Positions 38,788-43,403 of a DNA stretch of 43,403 bases are shown here, piece after piece; the stretch's first letter is position 1; every line of letters begins with the position of its first letter. The DNA lies in the IMG/VR virus record IMGVR_UViG_3300036781_000799, positions 1 to 43,403 of that record, one strand, 5' to 3'. The position numbers were made by a program, and so were the translations under genes. A model generated the notes under the pieces. That model was given only the letters and a program-made list of their open reading frames with translations. It ran no database searches and was not told the origin of the DNA. This DNA is from a virus.

Positions 38788-39573
38788 CTAGAGACCAGCC
38801 ATGAGCCTTCCAAAACTTCGCCTAAATCCGCCTAGCACTCTGGCCTTGCCTTCAACACTCAGCACTGCCTTAATGCAGTTGCCCATCCCAAGTAGGCCGA
38901 TCCCCACAAAAAACGAGAATGACGGAAACGGCCAATGTCGCCAAATGGCAACGATGCCCACGACGCTCCCCATAAAGGCAAGAAGTCCCGCCGAAAACAT
39001 TGAGGCAGCACTTGCTAACTTAGACGCATCGCCACTGGAGAAAACGTGTTTGGAGGCGTCCAATGGCTTTGCCGCTCCGACACACACGCCTTCCACCCTA
39101 AAAGTCAACTCCGGGTTACCGGCGTATATCAACTGCACTCCCATGCCATCACCCCATTCAATGATTTCGAAAAGCAATTCAATCGTTCCGTTGGGTGGAT
39201 AGATCCGGCCTATGGCGCATTGGCAAACAGTGCGAGATTTTCCGAACACCGAAACGGCAAGGATTTCGGCTTCCCCGTAGTTCACCGCAAACGTTTGCAA
39301 TACATCATTCCGTCTGATTGGTTTTCGTCCATCGTTCCAAAAATACACGAGTACGGCTGAGACCGTTTCGGCTTCTATCAGTTTTCCATGGTGGGTGACT
39401 TGCAGTTCAGACGACGAGGTTACCGACTTGTCTACGATGCGGGGGCGAAAAGGGTAAACGGCATAACACGGAACCGGCTTCCGGACGCTCTTGAAGTAAA
39501 ATACAATGCTCAATCCACCGAATACGAACGTACCGAGGACGCCAAGGACTGCGACAATATCAAGCCAGTGCAT
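38788..39573 (-). CDS. Membrane-anchored hypothetical cargo protein
   Basis: I choose the ATG at 39571-39573 (MHWLDIVAVLGVL), which places a transmembrane helix right at the N-terminus; the frame stays open to 39654. The 261-residue product has TM1 at about 4-27 (LDIVAVLGVLGTFVFGGLSI), a soluble beta-rich domain of about 130 residues (LQVTHHGKLIEAETVSAVLV, FWNDGRKPIRRNDVL), and two more TM helices near the C-terminus (FSAGLLAFMGSVVGIVAIW and FFVGIGLLGMGNCIKAVL), followed by a basic tail. The orientation and character suit a prophage-expressed gene, for example superinfection exclusion or defence, but this is inference only. Confidence 0.6.
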   Translation of the reverse strand: MHWLDIVAVLGVLGTFVFGGLSIVFYFKSVRKPVPCYAVYPFRPRIVDKSVTSSSELQVTHHGKLIEAETVSAVLVYFWNDGRKPIRRNDVLQTFAVNYGEAEILAVSVFGKSRTVCQCAIGRIYPPNGTIELLFEIIEWGDGMGVQLIYAGNPELTFRVEGVCVGAAKPLDASKHVFSSGDASKLASAASMFSAGLLAFMGSVVGIVAIWRHWPFPSFSFFVGIGLLGMGNCIKAVLSVEGKARVLGGFRRSFGRLMAGL

Positions 39574-39717
39574 TTCCTGGAACCACCAAAAGTTAAGTCG
39601 GAGAGCCAAGGATATCACGTAGCTTTCAGGACTCGTCAACGTCCGGTTGGACAAAACGCCTCGGTAGGGTTAGATGGTGTGCTCGTAAAGCTGTACTCGT
39701 TGTCAGCCGATCTTTAG

Positions 39718-40491
39718 ATGGTGAAAGTTCGGCTTCTGCACGGAGACTGTCTGGAGTGGATACCACGGCTCCCCAAACATTCCGTTGATTTGGTTTTCTG
39801 CGATCCGCCATACGGCACGATCAAGGAAGGGCGATTGAAAGGGATTGACCAGTTGATACCGCCTAGCAAGATGTGGGAAGCCTTCCGGCACGTCTTGAAG
39901 CCATCCGGTACCGTCGTGTGGTTCGGGTCGCAACCTTTCATCAGTCAAGCCATATGCGCCAACCTGGACCACTTCCGGTATGACCTGATTTGGCGCAAGA
40001 TGCAAAGCGGCTTTCTGAACTGCAACAACCGACCGCTGAAGGAACACCAAACCATTGCGGTATTCAGTGAGAGAGCACCCGTTTTCAATCCTCAAATGGA
40101 GCCGGGGACGCCGTACCTTGTGAGGCGCAACGGCAAATCAGATGTCTACAAACGAGGGCGGACTCCTCTAGGCGTCAATGAGAGTGGTAACCGTTTCCCG
40201 TCGTCTGTGCTCACCTTCAAGCAAGCCGGAAGGCGGAATGTTCACCCCTTCGAGAAACCATTACCGCTCTGTGAATGGATCGTCAGGACGTTCACACATC
40301 CCGGTATGGCTGTCCTTGATCCTACGTTTGGTGGGGGAAGCTCTGGCGTTGCTTGCCGGGTGCTTGGTCGCTCGTACATCGGCATTGAGCAAGACCGGGA
40401 TTGGTTCATTGTGGGGCGTGACCGGATCTTGACCACACCGGAACCGGCAAAGATTCAAGCCCTAATGGACCTTGCCCAATGTGGCGATTGA
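39718..40491 (+). CDS. DNA methyltransferase, N4/N6 type (beta-class order)
   Basis: The 257-residue enzyme shows the catalytic DPPY at 29-32 near the N-terminus and the AdoMet-binding segment DPTFGGGSSG at 201-210, preceded by HPFEKPLPLCEWIV (176 onward). Motif IV before motif I is the beta-class order, as in many phage orphan adenine or N4-cytosine methylases. No restriction enzyme gene is nearby, so it is probably solitary and protects phage DNA from host restriction. The ATG at 39718 directly follows an A/T-poor region without a clear ribosome binding site. Confidence 0.88.
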   Translation: MVKVRLLHGDCLEWIPRLPKHSVDLVFCDPPYGTIKEGRLKGIDQLIPPSKMWEAFRHVLKPSGTVVWFGSQPFISQAICANLDHFRYDLIWRKMQSGFLNCNNRPLKEHQTIAVFSERAPVFNPQMEPGTPYLVRRNGKSDVYKRGRTPLGVNESGNRFPSSVLTFKQAGRRNVHPFEKPLPLCEWIVRTFTHPGMAVLDPTFGGGSSGVACRVLGRSYIGIEQDRDWFIVGRDRILTTPEPAKIQALMDLAQCGD

Positions 40492-40518
40492 AGCCAAACA
40501 GGAGGTATGCTTACTGAC

Positions 40519-40890
40519 ATGAACCTTTCCGAAGTCTCAAAGGAACTTCAAGGCGCTCTCTCCGATGAAGAGAAAGCGGCAAACGCATTAGAACAAGCCA
40601 AAGCCAAGTTAGTGCCACTCCAAGAGGCATTGAAAGCCGCAAGCAACCGAGTTGATGTTTTGATGAATCAACGATCCGGGTTGATGGCGGAAGCTCCTTC
40701 GTCGAGCGCAAAACGTGGCGGACGCAAAGCGGGCGGTACGGGTCGCACCTGGAAGCCGGAAGCAAAGATTGCGGCTACAATCGCCCGGACCCGGACCCGG
40801 TTATTGAAAGAAGGGAAGTCGAAAGCCGCAGCGGAGAAAGCAGCGAAAGCGGCGGGCAAGGATCTTGCGGCGAGACTGGGAGTGAGGTAG
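40519..40890 (+). CDS. Small basic helical protein
   Basis: GGAGGT at 40501-40506 touches an ATG at 40507, leaving no spacing, so I prefer the ATG at 40519 (MNLSEVSKELQG), giving 123 residues. The N-terminal half is a coiled coil (EEKAANALEQAKAKLVPLQE); the C-terminal half is Lys/Arg/Ala-rich (AKRGGRKAGGTGRTWKPEAK and repeated KAAAEKAAKAAG). It is probably a nucleic-acid-binding protein of histone-like or H-NS-like style. It forms a run of small same-direction genes with 40897-41725. Confidence 0.6.
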   Translation: MNLSEVSKELQGALSDEEKAANALEQAKAKLVPLQEALKAASNRVDVLMNQRSGLMAEAPSSSAKRGGRKAGGTGRTWKPEAKIAATIARTRTRLLKEGKSKAAAEKAAKAAGKDLAARLGVR

Positions 40891-40896
40891 GGAAAA

Positions 40897-41100
40897 GTGA
40901 CTAACAAAATCCTGCACGGTTCGGCCAAGCAAACGAAGGAGGAGACCTGGACGCCTATTACATTTCAATACGTGGCTGACGGTCTAGGAATCGAAATCTT
41001 AACTCCTGAGGATTTTCGAGTACAGGTCTCTAGCGGCGGCTCCTACGAATTCAGGATACAAGGACAAGGCGGTCTCAATGGCCGGTTGATGTTCAAATAG
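40897..41100 (+). CDS. Small hypothetical protein
   Basis: The 67-residue product starts with GTG after GGGAAAA, six bases downstream of the previous stop. It has a beta-rich sequence (TPITFQYVADGLGIEIL, FRVQVSSGGSYEFRIQG) and no Cys. Family and role unknown; likely co-expressed with its neighbours. Confidence 0.5.
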   Translation: MTNKILHGSAKQTKEETWTPITFQYVADGLGIEILTPEDFRVQVSSGGSYEFRIQGQGGLNGRLMFK

Positions 41101-41123
41101 TTCAGTGCTGAGAAAGGGAAACG

Positions 41124-41405
41124 ATGTCAACGACCGATGAGATTCTGAAACTTTTGATCGTAGAGCGGGACAAGCTCACCAAGGCGATTGAAGCGCTGTC
41201 TGGTGGCGCTAAACGCCGTGGCCGTCCGCCAAAGAATCCGTTAGCGAACGCTCCTGATTGGGTTCTACCTGCATCCCAGAGGAAACAGGCAGCGGCGAAA
41301 CCGGCACAAGGTAGGCGCACCTGGACCGCTGCACAGAAGAAAGCAGCGGCGGCAAGAATGAAGGCACGGTGGGCGGCTAAGCGGAAGCTGGCGAAAGCAT
41401 CCTAG
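41124..41405 (+). CDS. Small basic protein with AT-hook-like RRGRPPK
   Basis: The 93-residue product has an N-terminal helix (TDEILKLLIVERDKLTKAIE), an AT-hook core RRGRPPK at 31-37, and a C-terminal Ala/Lys/Arg segment (QKKAAAARMKARWAAKRK) like the tails of small bacterial DNA-binding proteins. AAAGGGA precedes the ATG. The combination suggests minor-groove binding at AT-rich DNA, possibly nucleoid association or silencing; target unknown. Confidence 0.65.
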   Translation: MSTTDEILKLLIVERDKLTKAIEALSGGAKRRGRPPKNPLANAPDWVLPASQRKQAAAKPAQGRRTWTAAQKKAAAARMKARWAAKRKLAKAS

Positions 41406-41410
41406 GGGCA

Positions 41411-41725
41411 ATGGTCGAGACCAACAACCCGGCAACGACGGTAATAGGTTTGCCACCTGACGATGTTTCGGTGTTGGATTTGTCCGGGCATCATCGTACA
41501 CGGATTCTCAAGGCGCTGTCGGATGCGAACATCACGACCGTTGAAGAACTCGCCGACCGGGTTGCACATCCGATTAGTGGTCCGCCTTGGAAACTTCGCA
41601 ATCCCATCAAGGGTATCGGCTATAGCAGCCTTTGGCTTCTCGTCTTGGCACTGCGTGTGTACTACAACTACATGGACGAAGAGAGCTTTAAGAAGCGGTT
41701 TGGGTTTGCGAAACGCCACCGCTGA
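41411..41725 (+). CDS. RNA polymerase alpha-CTD-like helix-hairpin-helix protein
   Basis: The ATG follows a GGGG ribosome binding site by two bases, five bases after the previous stop. The 104-residue product contains DDVSVLDLSGHHRTRILKAL-SDANITTVEELAD (about 17-50) followed, after a loop, by NPIKGIGYSSLWLLVLAL (about 63-80). The order matches the C-terminal domain of bacterial RNA polymerase alpha subunit, where SARSxNCLKxxxI-x-TVxDL and LGxKSLxEI form two HhH units. It may bind DNA or touch RNA polymerase. The presence in a phage with its own sigma factor is suggestive, but the HhH fold is common and this is inference. Confidence 0.5.
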   Translation: MVETNNPATTVIGLPPDDVSVLDLSGHHRTRILKALSDANITTVEELADRVAHPISGPPWKLRNPIKGIGYSSLWLLVLALRVYYNYMDEESFKKRFGFAKRHR

Positions 41726-41800
41726 AGTTGGAAGCCGCTACGAGTCTGACCGGCTCGGGGCGGCTTTCATTTTGGGGGACGGACGGAGAGAAAAACAATC

Positions 41801-42052
41801 ATGAACGGCAAGCCTAATGCGTTCTCAATCATCATGAGCGTTCTTGGCGTGGTCGCTTTTGGAATCCTCATATACGCACTTGTCAATAACCATGACGATG
41901 TACGGCCGATACCAACCGGCACACACAATACAATCCTTGAAGACGACAAGAAGGCCAAGACGGAGCATCTACTAGCTATCTGCCGTGACGTGCTGACCCT
42001 GCCCGAATCGCAGCTTACCGCCGAAGAAAACAGTATGAAACCGTGTGTCTAG
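41801..42052 (+). CDS. Small membrane-anchored protein
   Basis: The 83-residue product begins with an N-terminal signal anchor (FSIIMSVLGVVAFGILIYAL, residues 8-27) followed by a short polar region with two Cys (one in LLAICRDV, one at the end). GGAGAG precedes the ATG by about 9 nt. Its size and topology are compatible with a spanin- or holin-like lysis accessory, but no endolysin is seen nearby, so this remains a guess. Confidence 0.5.
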   Translation: MNGKPNAFSIIMSVLGVVAFGILIYALVNNHDDVRPIPTGTHNTILEDDKKAKTEHLLAICRDVLTLPESQLTAEENSMKPCV

Positions 42053-42071
42053 CAGCGGCGGGAAAGTGACC

Positions 42072-42403
42072 ATGAAAAAGATTCTGTTGTGGTCCGGGGG
42101 TTTGGTGGCGTTCGCTTATGTGGGTTGGGCTTTGTTCCTCCTCGGGGAACAGTAACCACGACGGCGTACAAGACCGGGGACGACGCAAAGAAGCAAGCGG
42201 TATTGAAAGCCCATAGCGTCATCCTGAAGGCAATGACGAATCCCACAACCGTAGTCTTCAGCCATGACGACCCGTTGTTGATGGAAGGGCAGTATTGGGC
42301 GGTACGTGGCGTCGTTGCGGACCCGGCTTACTCAATCCGAGCAAACTACGTTTGCTCCTTCCGTCCCGAAGACGAACCGCACCCTTGCATGATCGAACCC
42401 TAG
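42072..42403 (+). pseudogene. Frameshifted small secreted protein
   Basis: A 27-codon frame at 42072-42155 (MKKILLWSGGLVAFAYVGWA..., after GGAAAG) has all features of a signal peptide or membrane anchor but stops early. The next frame is open through 42403 and carries a domain TGDDAKKQAVLKAHSVILKA...PTTVVFSHDD...WAVRGVV...RANYVCSF, which lacks its own leader. Joining the two with one frameshift around 42130-42150 gives an ordinary exported protein. The domain resembles that of 42903-43403 (helix, then P-T-V-F, then Arg-x-x-x-x-x-x-F). It may be a recent mutation, a sequencing error or two separate genes, so I call it a pseudogene only tentatively. Confidence 0.45.
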
Positions 42404-42600
42404 AACGCCGTTTCCTCAAAATCGCCTTCTGAAATTTTCTCGCCTAGTTCGTATTCGTCCTCTGCTTTTACCAACTTCAGTTCGCCCGTCTCTATATTCT
42501 TAACCCAATAGCTGTAATCAGGGGCCATTCCCGGATTCATGATTGCGGCGATGCTTTGCGATCCACTTTGATATTTTTCAACTATCTCCCAGTCCGCCAT
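42400..42600 (-). CDS. Small acidic hypothetical protein
   Basis: The ATG at 42598-42600 lies six bases after GGAGG on the minus strand, so I prefer it over an extension to 42645. The 66-residue product (MADWEIVEKYQSGSQSIAA...) is acidic at its C-terminus (KAEDEYELGEKISEGDFEE) and may be a single small domain. It lies downstream of another minus-strand micro-gene and its stop overlaps the plus-strand stop at 42403. Confidence 0.6.
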   Translation of the reverse strand: MADWEIVEKYQSGSQSIAAIMNPGMAPDYSYWVKNIETGELKLVKAEDEYELGEKISEGDFEETAF

Positions 42601-42618
42601 TTCGGAACCTCCGCAAAA

Positions 42619-42643
42619 GCGCCCCACCCGGAAGGCGGGGCGC
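42619..42643 (-). terminator. GC-rich hairpin, weak minus-strand terminator
   Basis: GCGCCCC (42619-42625) pairs with GGGGCGC (42637-42643). On the minus strand it is followed by TTTT, so it may partially terminate transcripts after the micro-gene 42650-42730 and before the next gene. Confidence 0.5.
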
Positions 42644-42649
42644 ATTGGT

Positions 42650-42730
42650 TTAGTCAGGATCTTTTTCGGCTTCGTCTTGATCTGGATTTGTGTTTTCCGG
42701 TTCGTCGTTTTGCTCGTTGTCCTCAGCCAT
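42650..42730 (-). CDS. 26-residue acidic micro-protein
   Basis: A perfect AGGAGG stands nine bases before an ATG at 42728-42730 on the minus strand. The frame codes MAEDNEQNDEPENTNPDQDE and six more residues, very rich in Asp, Glu, Asn and Gln, ending at TAA 42650-42652. It is shorter than usual gene-finder limits. The strong ribosome binding site is its main support. The product would be disordered and acidic; function unknown. Confidence 0.5.
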   Translation of the reverse strand: MAEDNEQNDEPENTNPDQDEAEKDPD

Positions 42731-42902
42731 AAGATAGCGCCTCCTTTCTTCAGGATTCTTGCAGACCGATCTTAGATCCGGGCTTCATGAGTCTGACACC
42801 CCGGCTCGGAAAAGGCAAGGCCCATCGTTGACCCTGCCCGTTGTTGCGTGGGTCGGTAGCGGGTCTGCTATCGCCCACCAAAGTTTTCTGAGATTTAAGC
42901 CG

Positions 42903-43403
42903 ATGTTAGCGGGTATGGCTAGACCCGTCATGCTCGTTCTCGTTTCAGCCGTCTCGTTGGTGGCGCAAGATCCCGTCCACAACCAAATGGCGGCCAAGGA
43001 AGCGGCCAGAGAGTACATCAAAGACCACCTGAAGGCACCCGCTACGGCTGTATTCTCCAAGGAGACGGTTTGTGCTGTGAATGACAAAGGGGACTTTGCG
43101 GAAGCCTCGGGAACCGGAACCACACCCGAATGTGAGCCAGCCCCTTTGAACGTCGGCACAGGAGAAAATCTCGTCGTCTACCGGGCTTCTGTGGATTCTC
43201 AAAACTCATTCGGCGCAATGCTCCGCACGAAGTTCTTATTGACGGTAGGGTTTGTAAAGGGCAAATGGACCTTCATAGATCAGCGTGCCACCGTGAAGCT
43301 CCTCTATGAAGCCTGCACGGAGTTAAGCAAATCGTATCGTCAGGCAGGGCTACTTGAAAAGGTCAGGGATTGCAACTCCGAATATCCGAGCGCAGCAAAA
43401 TGA
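42903..43403 (+). CDS. Small exported hypothetical protein
   Basis: The frame is open from 42759, but I place the start at the ATG at 42903 (or the ATG at 42915), from which a clear signal peptide follows (MARPVMLVLVSAVSLVAQD). The mature part of about 140 residues has AKEAAREYIKDHLKAPATAV, a Cys pair region, VYRASVDSQNSFGAMLRTKF and a C-terminal helical stretch with two Cys (ACTELS, DCNSEYP). It resembles small periplasmic proteins with a K-x-P-x-x-A-x-F ... N-x-F-G-x-x-x-R pattern. The window ends exactly on its TGA stop. Confidence 0.55.
   Translation: MLAGMARPVMLVLVSAVSLVAQDPVHNQMAAKEAAREYIKDHLKAPATAVFSKETVCAVNDKGDFAEASGTGTTPECEPAPLNVGTGENLVVYRASVDSQNSFGAMLRTKFLLTVGFVKGKWTFIDQRATVKLLYEACTELSKSYRQAGLLEKVRDCNSEYPSAAK

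Noticed and set aside
39388-39717. Plus-strand frame before the methyltransferase
   Set aside because: Antisense to the membrane protein gene, which has clear transmembrane segments; no ribosome binding site.
1-43403. tRNA genes
   Set aside because: No cloverleaf with a T-loop GTTCRANNC and matching acceptor stem was found on reading.

Overview
The window carries most of a temperate, lambda-type siphovirus, either a prophage or a phage genome. A tyrosine integrase and an excisionase-like gene lie at the left edge on the minus strand. They are followed by a single long plus-strand packaging, head and tail module in the canonical lambda order: TerS, TerL (GpA type), gpW-like joiner, portal, S49 protease with nested scaffold, decoration protein, major capsid protein, head-tail connectors, tail tube, tail chaperones with a -1 frameshift, tape measure, tail tip and fibres. 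The window starts on the integrase stop codon and ends on a stop codon, so it is probably cut at gene borders. No lysis enzyme, DNA polymerase, helicase or CI-type repressor is recognisable. The host cannot be read directly. Moderate-to-high GC and relatives of several accessory proteins that I associate with Acidobacteriota suggest a soil bacterium of that phylum (low confidence).

The main discovery is a transcription system. Gene 2820-3368 encodes a close relative of the T4 late sigma factor gp55. The recognition sequence of gp55, the -10 element TATAAATA, recurs as (A/C)TAAATA(C/T) at 13 places on the plus strand. Eleven of these sit in front of late genes, one sits inside the protease gene ahead of the nested scaffold, and one heads a small terminator-ended RNA. 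I saw none on the minus strand. At eight genes the motif ends 5, 6 or 9 nt before the start codon. With T4 geometry (+1 about 6 nt after the last A), transcription would begin on or within a few bases of the start codon, so these mRNAs would be leaderless or nearly so. In four cases the TAA stop of the upstream gene is also the first half of the promoter. The same geometry corrects the starts of TerL (GTG at 7542) and the tape measure (ATG at 20060). One-mismatch versions lie before gp55 itself, 3523, TerS and 32506.

Layout: 1-1561, integration module on the minus strand. 1723-2196, two small plus-strand genes. 2200-2790, no protein gene, but two T-centred palindromes, a sigma-70-like -35 box and about 480 nt able to fold into many stems, including two perfect GAAA-tetraloop hairpins. 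2820-3368, gp55-like sigma. 3400-3501, putative sRNA and terminator. 3523-5427, small genes including an HTH protein and an endonuclease VII-like nuclease. 5428-6191, a decayed Ntn-hydrolase-like gene. 6309-18944, packaging, head and early tail genes. 18954-38458, tail genes. 38455-43403, accessory genes including two minus-strand genes, a DNA methyltransferase, small basic proteins, an alpha-CTD-like protein and small secreted or membrane proteins.

Several minus-strand cargo genes (3792-4247, 6780-7499, 19415-20005) interrupt the plus-strand module. Because a separate late promoter follows two of them (before TerL and before the tape measure), late expression would not need to read through the cargo. 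This is a plausible reason for having many short late promoters rather than one.
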